Positions 54,456 to 63,998 of a stretch of 64,000 nt of DNA are shown one piece after another. Origin of the DNA: Prevotella dentasini JCM 15908 (GTDB lineage Bacteria > Bacteroidota > Bacteroidia > Bacteroidales > Bacteroidaceae). The notes under the pieces were generated by a model that saw only the letters and a program-made list of their open reading frames with translations, ran no database searches and was not told the DNA's origin. Location of the stretch: assembly GCF_000614065.1 (NCBI RefSeq), contig NZ_BAKG01000009.1, forward strand, positions 40,093 through 104,092, written 5' to 3'. Numbering within the stretch: position 1 is the first letter of the stretch; the number at the start of each line of letters is the position of its first letter. The position numbers and the translations under genes are program-made.

Positions 54456-55220
54456 CTACCGCTCTATGCTGACGCGCACTTCCTTGGCTGCAATCTCGCC
54501 CGGCGTATATATAAAGGTGGCGGAATCGTCGGTGAGGATGCAGTTGTCAGTGGGGTAGGGCGACGTTCCTACGAAGTAGCCCTTGGTACGCAGGGCGGTG
54601 GAGTCGGCATTTTCTAATCCGAGGCGTCCGGCAAGGGCGGAGACAATCTCGTGGGTGAGACTCTCGCGGTAGTCGTCGCCGAAAGCATCGGCGAGGGTTG
54701 TGATGCGCCCGGTCTTCGGGTTGAAATTGCGGACGAGGGTGTACCGGACAACGGCATCGCCCGTCTTGTTTGCAATGTCGGCGAGGCAGACGATGTCGCT
54801 GCCCTGTCCTGCGGCGAAGCGTGTGCGGATGTCGAGCTGCCAGTCGAGCCGCGCCGCCTTTTTCTCGTGCTGTCTGATGAGCCGGGCCATCTCCACGTAG
54901 TCGTCGGCATAGCGTCTGACGAAGTCGCGGACGGCAGGCACGGGCTGCAGCCGTTGGTAGCTGATGCCCGAATAGTCGGGTTGCAGGAGTCCCATGCGGA
55001 GCAGCGAGTCGTTGACTGCGGCATACTCCTTGCCGCGGAGGTAGGCAAAGTCGACGTGTACGCGCAGCCGCCCGTAGTGGCCGAGGGTGAGCACGGTGTC
55101 GGCCACGGCATGCGCCACGGGCACGGTGAGGGCTTTCGGCTTTTTATCCCCACCTCCGCAGGCGGCGAGGACGAGGCCGGCGGCGAGCGCAAAGGCTGCC
55201 GTATATAGTTTCTTGACCAT
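54456..55220 (-). CDS. Lipoprotein with DUF3298-like domain
   Basis: 254 residues. Signal MVKKLYTAAFALAAGLVLAAC ends at the lipobox Cys. The body follows DUF3298/RsiV-like proteins (VRYTLVRNFNPKTGRITTLADAF, FIYTPGEIAAKEV), usually with an upstream DUF4163-like part (RLRVHVDFAYLRGKEYAAVND). The family assignment is from pattern and moderately sure. Envelope role inferred. Divergent from the HAD gene across a shared promoter region (55229-55257). Confidence 0.78.
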   Translation of the reverse strand: MVKKLYTAAFALAAGLVLAACGGGDKKPKALTVPVAHAVADTVLTLGHYGRLRVHVDFAYLRGKEYAAVNDSLLRMGLLQPDYSGISYQRLQPVPAVRDFVRRYADDYVEMARLIRQHEKKAARLDWQLDIRTRFAAGQGSDIVCLADIANKTGDAVVRYTLVRNFNPKTGRITTLADAFGDDYRESLTHEIVSALAGRLGLENADSTALRTKGYFVGTSPYPTDNCILTDDSATFIYTPGEIAAKEVRVSIER

Positions 55221-55228
55221 AATCGGGA

Positions 55229-55257
55229 CAAAGTTACGAAAAAGTTTTGTAACTTTG
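55229..55257. promoter_or_regulatory. Divergent overlapping promoter pair
   Basis: CAAAGTTAC (55229-55237) and GTAACTTTG (55249-55257) are perfect inverted copies, giving a TAACTTTG -7 box in each direction only 13 bp apart. Each polymerase site would cover the other. Confidence 0.5.
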
Positions 55258-55361
55258 CAGGTCAGTAAAGGAACATTAAAGAAAATAAACAGCAGCGCGG
55301 CCCTGTATGTTGCGACACTGCCGCAACCCATCTGCCGCTGCCAACGAAAGGACAAAAGACT

Positions 55362-56006
55362 ATGAAAGCAAAGGCTTGCCTGTTCGACCTCGACGGTGTG
55401 GTATTCGATACCGAGCCACAGTACACGCTCTTCTGGGCAAAGATAGCGCGCGAGTTCCGCCCCGACGTGTCCGATATGGAACATCTGATAAAGGGACAGA
55501 CGCTCGTAGAGATTTACGACCGGTACTTCGGGGGCGACACTGCTACGCAGCAGACCATCACCGACCGCCTGAACGACTATGAGCGCAACGAGCTGGCATA
55601 CAGCTACCTGCCGGGCTTCGAGGCGTTTGTGGAGAGACTGCGCAGCGGGGGCATCAAGACGGCCGTCGTTACCAGCTCTAACCGCGAGAAGATGGAGAAC
55701 ATCTACCGCCGCCACCCCGAGTTCCGCGGCTATTTCGATGCCATCCTCACGTCCGAGGACTTCACCGAGAGCAAGCCGTCGCCCCAGTGCTACGAGCGTG
55801 CTGCCGCACGTTTCGGCCTTGAACCGAAAGACTGCATAGTCTTTGAGGACAGTTTCAACGGACTGCGGTCGGGAAGGGAATCGGGCGCATACGTCGTCGG
55901 GATAACCAGCACGAACAGCGCGGAGGCGATTGCAGGGCTTTGCGACGAGACGAGGGAGAACTATTTAGATTCAAAGTTCGTAATCCAAAATTACGATTGC
56001 CCCTGA
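55362..56006 (+). CDS. HAD hydrolase, beta-phosphoglucomutase-like
   Basis: 214 residues. Motif I FDLDGVVFDTE (nucleophile and acid Asp), motif II AVVTSSNREKM, the Lys in ESKPSPQCY, and motif IV VFEDSFNGLRSG. It fits sugar-phosphate phosphatases or mutases. The last 20 residues (LDSKFVIQNYDCP) look atypical. The substrate is not known. panB follows after 156 bp. Confidence 0.87.
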   Translation: MKAKACLFDLDGVVFDTEPQYTLFWAKIAREFRPDVSDMEHLIKGQTLVEIYDRYFGGDTATQQTITDRLNDYERNELAYSYLPGFEAFVERLRSGGIKTAVVTSSNREKMENIYRRHPEFRGYFDAILTSEDFTESKPSPQCYERAAARFGLEPKDCIVFEDSFNGLRSGRESGAYVVGITSTNSAEAIAGLCDETRENYLDSKFVIQNYDCP

Positions 56007-56162
56007 TTCCTGCGTGCCTAATCCGACATTCAGTGCCCGGAATTGAGGAAATTCACCGTTCGACATCCGCAATCAGGAAACCTCTCTCCCGACATTCAGC
56101 ACCCGAAGCCGGGGAATCTCCCCATTCATCACTCAACATTCATTACTCGAAACTCACTACCA

Positions 56163-56981
56163 ATGGGATATTTAACGACAGACAAGAAGAAGATAACGAC
56201 CAAGACCTTTGCCGAAATGAAGGCAGCAGGCGAAAAGATAGCGCAGATGACCGCCTACGACTTCACGACGGCAGGCATCCTCGACGCTGCCGGGATTGAC
56301 AGCATACTCGTAGGCGACTCAGCCTCCAACGTCATGGCAGGCAACGAGGACACGCTCCCCATCACCGTCGACCAGATGATTTACCACGCGCGTGCGGTGG
56401 CCCGGGCGTGCAAACATGCCCTCGTGGTCTGCGACATGCCCTTCGGCAGCTATCAGGCGAGCCGCGAGGAGGGCATCCGCAACGCCATCCGCATCGTGAA
56501 GGAGACGGGGGTGGACGCTGTGAAGATGGAGGGCGGACAGGAGATAGCCGATACCGTGCGCGGCATCGTGCAGGCAGGAGTACCCGTCGTGGGGCATCTC
56601 GGGCTGACTCCCCAGAGCATCCACGTCTTCGGGGGGTACGGTCTGCGTGCCAAGGAAGAGGCGGAGGCCGCCAAGCTCCTTGCCGACGCCAAGGCCCTCG
56701 ACGAGGCCGGTGTCTTCGCCATTACGCTCGAGAAGGTTCCTGCCAGCCTTGCGGCAGAGGTTACGCGCTGCGTCCGTGCGGTTACGATTGGCATCGGGGC
56801 AGGCAACGCGACCGACGGGCAGGTGCTGGTCTATGCCGACGCGCTCGGGATGACCAAGGGCTTCAAGCCGAAATTCCTCCGCCATTTTGCCGATGTCAAC
56901 AGATGTATGACCGAAGGCGTTGAGGAGTATGTACGGACGGTGAAGGACAGTTCGTTCCCGGGCGTGGAGGAGTCGTATTAG
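56163..56981 (+). CDS. panB: 3-methyl-2-oxobutanoate hydroxymethyltransferase
   Basis: First step of pantothenate (CoA) synthesis. 272 residues: MTAYDFTTAGILDAAGID, ILVGDSASNVMAGNEDT (metal Asp), DMPFGSYQASREEG, DAVKMEGGQ, GHLGLTPQS and the catalytic Glu in FAITLEKVP. The start at 56163 gives MGYLTTDKKKITTKTF, typical of Bacteroidota PanB. Forty extra in-frame codons upstream are low-complexity and not conserved. Confidence 0.94.
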   Translation: MGYLTTDKKKITTKTFAEMKAAGEKIAQMTAYDFTTAGILDAAGIDSILVGDSASNVMAGNEDTLPITVDQMIYHARAVARACKHALVVCDMPFGSYQASREEGIRNAIRIVKETGVDAVKMEGGQEIADTVRGIVQAGVPVVGHLGLTPQSIHVFGGYGLRAKEEAEAAKLLADAKALDEAGVFAITLEKVPASLAAEVTRCVRAVTIGIGAGNATDGQVLVYADALGMTKGFKPKFLRHFADVNRCMTEGVEEYVRTVKDSSFPGVEESY

Positions 56982-57121
56982 ATTCAGTCAGTCGCCTGTT
57001 CGGTGTCTGTTTCCCGATATTCCGCTGTGGGGAATCGAGACGGCAACAGAAACAATGCGGATATGCTGCCACGGGGCTTGAGCCAGTCGGATGATAATGG
57101 GCAGCAGTCAGCAAGCGACCT

Positions 57122-57185
57122 GTAGGGACAGGCCCTGTGCTTGTCCGCTCCGCTTGTTTCGGACAGACACGGGGTCTGTCCCTAC
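57122..57185. repeat. A element
   Basis: 64-bp core, same orientation as at 9561. It is followed by the conserved spacer start (TTTCCGCTTGC) and, further on, the B element at 57347. Confidence 0.85.
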
Positions 57186-57346
57186 ATTTCCGCTTGCTAT
57201 TAAAAGGGTATTCGTGTCTGAAATCTGTGCATTATCTACCTTTTTTTCATGGGCTAATCTGTTTATTTTCTCTCCGTCATGTTTCTATATTGTGGGAAAG
57301 AAATATGTATCCTGAAAACATTGATAACCAGCGGTATGTGATTGGG

Positions 57347-57414
57347 AAAACGAAAGTATCGTTTTCGTGTAGCCAAAGTGCCGTTTTCACACGACGAAAA
57401 CGGCACTTTCATTT
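57347..57414. repeat. B element
   Basis: CGAAAGTATCGTTTTCG (arm with changes) followed by AAAGTGCCGTTTTC and GAAAACGGCACTTTC, which pair perfectly. Confidence 0.8.
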
Positions 57415-57488
57415 CATGGAGACGGCTGAACGGATTGTCAATACAGAGCTTGAGACGAGCAGCGGACAATGTGCAACAGTCAGCAAGT

Positions 57489-57844
57489 GGCCTGTCCGCA
57501 CCGCTTGTTTCGGACAGACACGCGGTCTGTCCCTACATTTTCACCTGCTATTAAAAGGGTTTTCGCGCTTGGAATCTGTCCTTTATGTATTGTCTGACGG
57601 CATTACAGGCGGAGCACAAGCGACCCGTAGGGACAGGCCCTGTGCCTGTCCGCACCGCCTGTTTCGTACAGACACGGGGTCTGTCCCTACATTTTCACCT
57701 GCTATTAAAAGGATATTCGCGCTTGGAATCTGTCCTTTATGTATTGTCTGACGGCATTACAGGCGAAGAACAAGCGACTTGTAGGGACAGGCCCTGTGCC
57801 TGTCCGCTCCGCTCGTTTCGGACAGACACAGGGTCTGTCCCTAC
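57489..57844. repeat. Tandem A array, period 154 bp (partial + 2 full)
   Basis: Ends (CTAC) at 57536, 57690 and 57844 are exactly 154 bp apart. Full cores are 57627-57690 and 57781-57844; the first lacks part of its first hairpin. Spacers here differ from those of the 27418 array but have the same length. No gene lies in 56982-58118. Confidence 0.88.
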
Positions 57845-58118
57845 ATTTCACATGCAATAAAAAGGGTATTCGCGTTTGGATTCTGCTCCTTCTGTACCTT
57901 TTTGTCTAAATCCTTATCTATTCATTCTGTCTTTCTCACTTTTGAAATCTCTCCACGCACATCTTCTGCCTGAAAGAACAATATACCCATCAGCACCCTG
58001 CCGTGCCTGTTCCCTTCTGTCTGCATGCACGGCAAAGCCCCTGTCTGCCCTCGGAAGGGAACAGACAGGGGTCTTGAAGTGTCGGCTATACTACCGCCTG
58101 AGCGGAAGTAACAAAGGA

Positions 58119-58771
58119 TTAATAGTTTTCTGGAGCTACTTGGAAGAAGCTCTGTGGATGCTCACAAACCGGACATACTACCGGGGCAGCCTTGCCCACT
58201 ACGATATGGCCGCAGTTGCGGCACTGCCATACGGCACTTCCGTCTTTTGCAAAGACGAGCTTGTCGTTTACGTTCTTCAAGAGCTTCAGATAACGCTCCT
58301 CGTGCTTCTTCTCGATGGCAGCTACCTTGCGGAACTTGGCTGCAATACCGAGGAAGCCCTCTTCTTCAGCCTCCTTGGCCATACGGTCGTACATGTCGGT
58401 CCATTCGTAGTTCTCGCCCTCGGCGGCAGCTTCAGATTCTCGTCCGTTGAGGGGATTTCGGCACCGTGAAGGAACTTGAACCAGAGCTTTGCGTGCTCCT
58501 GCTCGTTGAGCGCAGTTTCCTCGAAGATGGCTGCAATCTGCTGATAGCCTTCCTTCTTGGCCTTGGAAGCAAAGTAGGTGTACTTGCCGCGTGCCTGACT
58601 TTCGCCTGCAAAGGCATCCTGAAGGTTCTTCTCGGTCTTGCTGCCTTTCAGGGCCTCGCCGTCGAACTCCTGAAACTTGTCTGCCTTAGCGTGGCAAACG
58701 GGGCACTCTGCCGGAGCCTCTGTGCCCTCGTGCATGTAGCCGCAAATGGTGCAAATGAATTTCTTCTTCAT
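58119..58771 (-). CDS. rbr: Rubrerythrin with a rubredoxin domain at each end (frameshifted near 58432)
   Basis: Di-iron peroxidase for oxidative stress. From 58771: N-terminal rubredoxin [10 protein letters not shown]...CPVCHAK (residues 7-26), then the four-helix domain with [25 protein letters not shown] and EKKHEERY iron ligands, then a C-terminal rubredoxin [10 protein letters not shown]...CPVCEHP. One missing base near 58432 separates DENLK from [12 protein letters not shown]. Restored length is 217 residues, longer than the usual 191 because of the extra N-terminal rubredoxin. Confidence 0.92.
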
Positions 58772-58926
58772 AATGTTTCTGTCTTAATTTGAAATGATAT
58801 AATCTTGTTTGTTTCCTAATGTTCCTGTATTGGACGTTCTCTTTTAGCTTGATTCCGCCTTTATTCTTCCGTGATGGAATCGTCAAGGTGTATTTGTAAT
58901 AATTCCAATATTTCCTGTTCGTGCTG

Positions 58927-58934
58927 CAAAAGTA
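58927..58934 (-). promoter_or_regulatory. rubrerythrin promoter -7 element
   Basis: Minus TACTTTTG. It gives a leader of about 150 nt, rich in A and without clear structure. No OxyR- or PerR-like palindrome is visible. Confidence 0.5.
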
Positions 58935-59104
58935 GCATAATTTATTGGTAAGGCATAACTTTTTAACATCTTTTCGCCTATTATTGGGTAATTGGCCGTT
59001 GGGCATCAGCCTCGTCCCTGTCCCGGAATTGCGGGAGGAAGATGCTCCGCCCTGCGTATGCACCGGCAGTCCCCGTATGCCGGATGCTGCGGATGCGGAT
59101 ATGC

Positions 59105-59136
59105 AAAACCGCCTGCCCGGTGGGTCGGACAGGCGG
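59105..59136 (-). terminator. Terminator after the 59154-59534 gene
   Basis: On the minus strand CCGCCTG pairs with CAGGCGG, followed by TTTTGC. It lies 17 bp past the stop. Confidence 0.7.
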
Positions 59137-59153
59137 CTGGATATGTTTGCAGG

Positions 59154-59534
59154 CTATCGGACGATGCGCGCGTACTCCTTCTCGAAGGCCTTGGGATGGC
59201 GTCCGATGAGGATGACGTTGACGAGGCAGTTGGCGACAATCTCCTCGTTGGTCAGCTGAACCTTGCCGTCTTTCCTGACGTTCTTGCCGAGCAGCACCTC
59301 CCACGGGCCGTTGAAGTTGCTGTCGTCTGCCCCGAAGAACATTTCGCCCGAGTCGGGGTCTTCCATTAGCTGGTAGTGTATCTGTTTCTTGGAGGGGACG
59401 GGCGTCATGGCGAGAAGAAGACCGTATGCGGCCTGAAACGGCTCGCGGAGCTTTCTGCCCTTTGGAAACATCAGTCCGACATAGGGGAATATCTCTTCAA
59501 AATCGTAAGCCTGAAAGTATTCTTGAAGTTTCAT
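59154..59534 (-). CDS. Hypothetical soluble protein, 126 residues (possibly DUF6557-like)
   Basis: Begins MKLQEYFQAYDFEEIFPYVG; no signal or membrane segment. A middle QIHYQLMEDPDSGEMFFGAD and end CLVNVILIGRHPKAFEKEYA. The opening resembles Bacteroidales DUF6557 proteins as I remember them, but this is a weak match. Composition fits a real gene; a terminator follows 17 bp past the stop. It lies upstream of no clear partner; ribH starts the previous unit. Confidence 0.65.
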   Translation of the reverse strand: MKLQEYFQAYDFEEIFPYVGLMFPKGRKLREPFQAAYGLLLAMTPVPSKKQIHYQLMEDPDSGEMFFGADDSNFNGPWEVLLGKNVRKDGKVQLTNEEIVANCLVNVILIGRHPKAFEKEYARIVR

Positions 59535-59658
59535 TGCTGGGTGATATTGGGTGTTTGGTAACGGGTGCCGGGTGTTGGCGAACGGCTATGTTGCCGCGTA
59601 TTGGCAGGGGAAGGGCGTCGTTCGGCGTCATTTCCCACAATGCGCGGTGCCCGTCGCC

Positions 59659-60135
59659 TTAGAACTTGGCCATCTTGATGGCGTCTATGGCACACTCGTC
59701 GCCCTTGTTTCCGAGCTTTCCTCCGCAGCGGTCAAGAGCCTGCTGGAGGTTGTCGGTGGTCAGAAGTCCGTAGATGACGGGGATGTTCTGCGTGGCGTTG
59801 AGGTGGGCAATGCCGTAGGTAACTCCCTCGCAGATGTAATCGAAGTGCGGGGTTTCGCCACGGATGACGCTGCCGAGGATGATGACGGCATCGAAACCGT
59901 CGTTCTTGGTCAGCTGCTGTGCGCCGTATATCAGCTCGAAGCTGCCGGGCACGGTCTTGATGTGGATGTTCTCGGGTATGGTGCCGTGCTTTTCGAGAGT
60001 CTTCACGGCTCCGTCGAGGAGCGCACCCGTTACTTCCGGATTCCATTCCGACACTACGATGCCAAAGCACATGTTGCTTGCATCGGGAACGGTGGCGGTA
60101 TCGTAGGAAGATAGGTTGTGTAAGGCTGTTGCCAT
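59659..60135 (-). CDS. ribH: 6,7-dimethyl-8-ribityllumazine synthase
   Basis: Penultimate step of riboflavin synthesis. 158 residues: [47 protein letters not shown] and the catalytic His within that segment. The start at 60135 gives [12 protein letters not shown]. It is preceded on the same strand by the tetratricopeptide-repeat gene (gap 111 bp), a pairing common in Bacteroidales. Confidence 0.94.
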   Translation of the reverse strand: MATALHNLSSYDTATVPDASNMCFGIVVSEWNPEVTGALLDGAVKTLEKHGTIPENIHIKTVPGSFELIYGAQQLTKNDGFDAVIILGSVIRGETPHFDYICEGVTYGIAHLNATQNIPVIYGLLTTDNLQQALDRCGGKLGNKGDECAIDAIKMAKF

Positions 60136-60246
60136 GTTGGGATTCGGTGATTTGAGGATGGGGGCCCGGACGTGTAGAATTGAGGCTTGGGGTCTGCTTC
60201 CACGGTAGGGAAAGGTCCTCAAGCCTCAAGTCTCAGGCGTCTGTAT

Positions 60247-60920
60247 TTAGTTGGATGCGCGCTCGATATACTTGTCTATGTCCTGAAAAGCAGGAGAATT
60301 GACGTATGTCTTCTTGATGTTCTTGTATATTTCGAGTGCTTCTGCCTTCTTGCCTTGGCTTTCGAGGAGGATTCCTGCCTTCTTGAGGGCGAGTGGGGCA
60401 ATGGTTGTGTTCACGTTGTCGAGGGCCTGACTATTGGCGAGATCGGCTGCCTTCTTGAACGCGCTCAGTGCCTTGTCGTTCTGATTGTTGTTGGCATAGA
60501 TGTCGCCAAGGGCCATCTGGGATGCCGGGCTGATTACCATGTCCTTGCCGGTGCTGAACTTCTCGGCGTTCTCCATGGCCTTTGCCCAGTTCGGCTTGGC
60601 TGATGCGCATAGCAGAGAGCAGTGTAGAGGTTAGCAAGGTTTCCTGCTTCGGTTCCGCTGTAGTCGCTCTGGATCTTCTCGAATCCCTTGATGGCCTGAT
60701 CATACTGCTGTGCGTTGAAGAGGGCTTGGCTCTTTGCCAGTTCGGTACTGGCTTCTGCCTCGCGCGGACCCGACACGAACGTGGTGTAGCACAATATGCC
60801 TGCAACGACAATGACCACTGCCGCCACGGCGATAATGAATTGTTTCTTGTACTTCAGGAAGAAGGCTTCAGAATTGTTGAGGGTTTCTTCGTATGTCCCT
60901 TCTGCTTTTTTGTTTGCCAT
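60247..60920 (-). CDS. Tetratricopeptide-repeat membrane protein (frameshifted near 60610)
   Basis: About 224 residues when joined. One membrane helix (FIIAVAAVVIVVAGILCYTTF) near residue 30 is followed by TPR sequence facing the periplasm (ALFNAQQYDQAIKGFEKIQ; ALGDIYANNNQNDKALSAFK; AGILLESQGKKAEALEIYKN). The first frame breaks after LYTALCYAHQ and resumes as AKAMENAEKFSTG; one missing base. The layout resembles YfgM-like proteins. Function unknown. It shares direction with ribH. Confidence 0.85.
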
Positions 60921-61123
60921 TTTTTTCTTTATTGTTTTTTGTTATTTTCGTTTGTATGGTGCGCCCACGGCATCTCCGCAGGAAGACAACGGGGGAATAT
61001 CGGGGCAAAGTTAATGAAAAACTCGCGTATAATGAAATTTATTGCAATATATTTTGGCTCATCCGCCAAATGCCGTATGGGGTTTTGCCCCTGTTTTCCT
61101 GCTGTAGCCGGACTGCCGCGGGG

Positions 61124-61963
61124 CTACAGGCGGCAGACGAAGGTGAAATCGTCGGGGAATGTCCCGGCTATCTGCCCCGGATTGTGGCCGAAGATTCCGA
61201 AGAGCGCGCTGCCGCTGCCGGACATCTGGGCATAGAGTGCGCCGAGTCCGTAGAGCCGCTGCTTGATGTCTGCCAGACGCGGATGGGCGGCAAAGGCAGG
61301 CTGCTCGAAATCGTTGGTCAGTTCGCTGCGCCATGTTCCTATAGGTTGCCGGACAATGTCGCGGCAGCATTTTGCCGGCTGCCGGGGTGTGATGGCGCGG
61401 TAGGCATCGGCCGTGGAGACGGCGATGCGGGGCTTTACGATGGCGATGTAGTATCCGCTGAGTTTTCCTTTCTCCATACCGGCAGGGGCAAACTGGTCTC
61501 CGATGCCCGTTGCATAGGCGGTCTCGGAGGCTATGAAGAAGGCGCAGTCGGCCCCGAGCCGTGCTGCATGGCGTTCCATTTCGGCTTTTCCCATGTTGAG
61601 CCTGAACCGCTCGTTGAGCAGCCGGATCATTCCGGCGGCATCGGACGAGCCTCCTCCGAGTCCGGCCTGAGAGGGTATGCGCTTGAAGAGGTGGGCATGG
61701 ACGCGCGGCAGGGTGTAGCCGGCAGCGAGGAGACGGTAGGCGCGCACGACGAGGTTGTCGGCCTCGCTGCCCCCGATGGCGTCGCCGGTCAGCTTGAGGT
61801 CGCAGTCGGTGTCGGACGGGAAGCCGTCGTCCATCGTCTTTATCTCCAAAGCGTCGCACAGGGGAACGGGATAGAAGACGGTCTCTATGTTGTGATAGCC
61901 GTCCGGACGGCGGCTGACGACGTTCAGTCCGAGGTTGATTTTGCAGCAGGGAAAGGTAATCAT
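61124..61963 (-). CDS. ispE: 4-diphosphocytidyl-2-C-methyl-D-erythritol kinase
   Basis: GHMP kinase of the MEP isoprenoid pathway, 279 residues. Substrate motif KINLGLNVVSRRPDGYH, ATP loop PSQAGLGGGSSDAAG, and closing MSGSGSALFGIF. A TACCTTTG box on the minus strand (near 61990) lies about 25 bp upstream. It is divergent from dnaB. Confidence 0.94.
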   Translation of the reverse strand: MITFPCCKINLGLNVVSRRPDGYHNIETVFYPVPLCDALEIKTMDDGFPSDTDCDLKLTGDAIGGSEADNLVVRAYRLLAAGYTLPRVHAHLFKRIPSQAGLGGGSSDAAGMIRLLNERFRLNMGKAEMERHAARLGADCAFFIASETAYATGIGDQFAPAGMEKGKLSGYYIAIVKPRIAVSTADAYRAITPRQPAKCCRDIVRQPIGTWRSELTNDFEQPAFAAHPRLADIKQRLYGLGALYAQMSGSGSALFGIFGHNPGQIAGTFPDDFTFVCRL

Positions 61964-62050
61964 GTATTATTATATATAATGTGTGGTGCAAAGGTAGCAA
62001 TAATATTTCATAATCGGCAAGAGGTACCGACGAATAGGCGGGGATAATTT

Positions 62051-62078
62051 TGAATTATGAATTATGGATTATGAATTA
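62051..62078. repeat. Heptamer tandem repeat before dnaB
   Basis: Four copies of TGAATTA (third TGGATTA), 28 bp. They cover the expected -33 region of the dnaB promoter. Confidence 0.7.
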
Positions 62079-62085
62079 TTTTGTG

Positions 62086-62093
62086 TACTTTTG
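62086..62093 (+). promoter_or_regulatory. dnaB promoter -7 element, almost no leader
   Basis: TACTTTTG ends 6 bases before the dnaB ATG at 62100, so the message would be leaderless or nearly so. Confidence 0.55.
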
Positions 62094-62099
62094 CGCATT

Positions 62100-63631
62100 A
62101 TGCCAGAAACCAAAAGCAATACACCCAGAACCAACCGGCGCAGGACGCAGGCACCGATAGACAACACCTACGGACACTTGCAGCCGCAAGCACCTGAAAT
62201 AGAACGCGTTGTGCTTGGCGCACTGATGATAGACAAGGATGCCTTCACGGTCGTATCGGAGATTATCCGTCCCGAGACGTTCTACGAGAGCCGCCACCAG
62301 AAGATATACGATGCCATCCAGTCGCTCAACCTCCACGAGAAGCCCGTCGACATCATGACCGTTGCCGAAGAGCTCAAGCGGAAGGGCGACCTTGAGGACA
62401 TCGGCGGCCCGGGCTACATCGTGGAGCTAAGCTCGCACGTCGCTTCGTCGGCCCACATAGAGTACCACGCGCGCATCCTTGCACAGAAATTTCTTGCCCG
62501 CCAGCTCATACAGTTCGCCTCGATGGTGGAGACCGACGCCTTCGACGAGACCGTCGACGTAGACGAACTGATGCAGAAGGCGGAGAGTTCGCTCTTCGAA
62601 CTGTCGCAGAAGAACATGGCGCAGGACTACACGCAGATAGACCCCATCGTCAGACAGGCGCACGACCTTCTCGTCAAAGCGGCCCGAAACAAGGAGAACG
62701 GCGGACTGACGGGAGTCCCGAGCGGATTTCACCAGCTCGACAAGATCACGGCCGGATGGCAGGCCTCCGACCTTATCATCATTGCCGGACGCCCTGCGAT
62801 GGGCAAGACGTCGTTCGCCCTGAGCATCGCCAAGAACATTGCAGTGGACTACCGGGAGCCTATCGCCTTCTTCTCGCTCGAGATGAACAACGTGCAGCTC
62901 GTCAACCGGCTCATCTCCAACGTCTGTTCCGTACCGGGAAACAAGATTCTCAACGGTCAGCTGACGCCCGACGAGTGGGAACGATTCGACTCCAACCTGC
63001 GCCGCCTCGACGGTGCGCCCATCTATGTCGACGACACTCCCGGCCTGTCCATCTTCGAGCTGCGCACCAAGCCCGTCGTCTGGCCCGCGAGCACGGCATC
63101 AAGCTGCTGATGATAGACTACCTTCAGCTGATGAATGCCAACGGGGCGCGCTTCAACAGCCGTCAGGAGGAGGTCTCGACCATATCGCGCTCGCTGAAGG
63201 GACTGGCCAAGGAGCTGAACATTCCCGTCATAGCCCTGTCGCAGCTCAACCGTACCGTCGAGGCGCGCGAGGGTCTTGAGGGCAAGCGTCCGCAGTTGAG
63301 CGACCTCCGCGAGTCGGGAGCCATTGAGCAGGATGCCGACATGGTGCTCTTTGTTCACCGTCCCGAGTACTATCATATCTATATGGACGAAAAGGGGAAC
63401 GACCTGCACGGCATGGCGCAGATTATCATTGCCAAGCACCGCAAGGGTGCCACGGGCGACGTGCTCCTGAATTTCCGCGGCGAGTTTACGCGGTTTGCCA
63501 ATCCCGAGGACAACGATTTCCGTGCACCGCTGCCGGACGGCGGTACAGGCGGAGAGATTATCGGAAGCCGCATGAACGACGAGCCGCTGCCTCCGCCTCC
63601 GCCCGGAATGGGAGGGGCAGTGCCTTTCTGA
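62100..63631 (+). CDS. dnaB: Replicative DNA helicase DnaB (frameshifted near 63078)
   Basis: Hexameric helicase of the replication fork. N-terminal domain from [12 protein letters not shown] ([18 protein letters not shown]). Walker A is [13 protein letters not shown], Walker B is [11 protein letters not shown], and [10 protein letters not shown] and [13 protein letters not shown] follow. The frame breaks after FELRTK and resumes [13 protein letters not shown]; adding one G near 63078 joins them. Restored length is about 510 residues, normal. As an essential gene it is presumably intact in life. The C-terminus ends in a proline run and [11 protein letters not shown] element starts 2 bp after the stop. 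Confidence 0.94.
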
Positions 63632-63632
63632 G

Positions 63633-63700
63633 AAAATGAAAGTGCCGTTTTCGCATAGTCAAAGTGCCGTTTTCGTCATGCGAAAACGGCACTTTCGTTT
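63633..63700. repeat. B element directly after dnaB
   Basis: ATGAAAGTGCCGTTTTCGC then AAAGTGCCGTTTTCG and CGAAAACGGCACTTT, the last two pairing perfectly, followed by CGTTTTAT. It may end the dnaB message. Confidence 0.85.
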
Positions 63701-63780
63701 TATGGAGACAGCAGGCTGGGCAAGGCGAAATGCTGTTTGTGATGTGCGACTGATAATGTGCAGCGAATCGCAGGCGAAAT

Positions 63781-63998
63781 GTAGGGACAGGCCCCGTGCT
63801 TGTCCGCCACACTCGCATCGGACAGACACGCGGTCTGTCCCTACATTTCCGCTTGCCACAAACAGGGGATTCGTGCCTGAAATCTGTCCTTTATGCGGAT
63901 TCTGTCTGCGCTATAGGAGGTGCGCAACCAACCTGTAGGGACAGGCCTCGTGCCTGTCCGCCACACGCTCATCGGACAGACACGCGGTCTGTCCCTAC
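63781..63998. repeat. Two A elements, exactly 154 bp apart
   Basis: Cores 63781-63844 and 63935-63998, both 64 bp and in the same orientation, with a 90-bp spacer. The window ends here. Confidence 0.88.
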
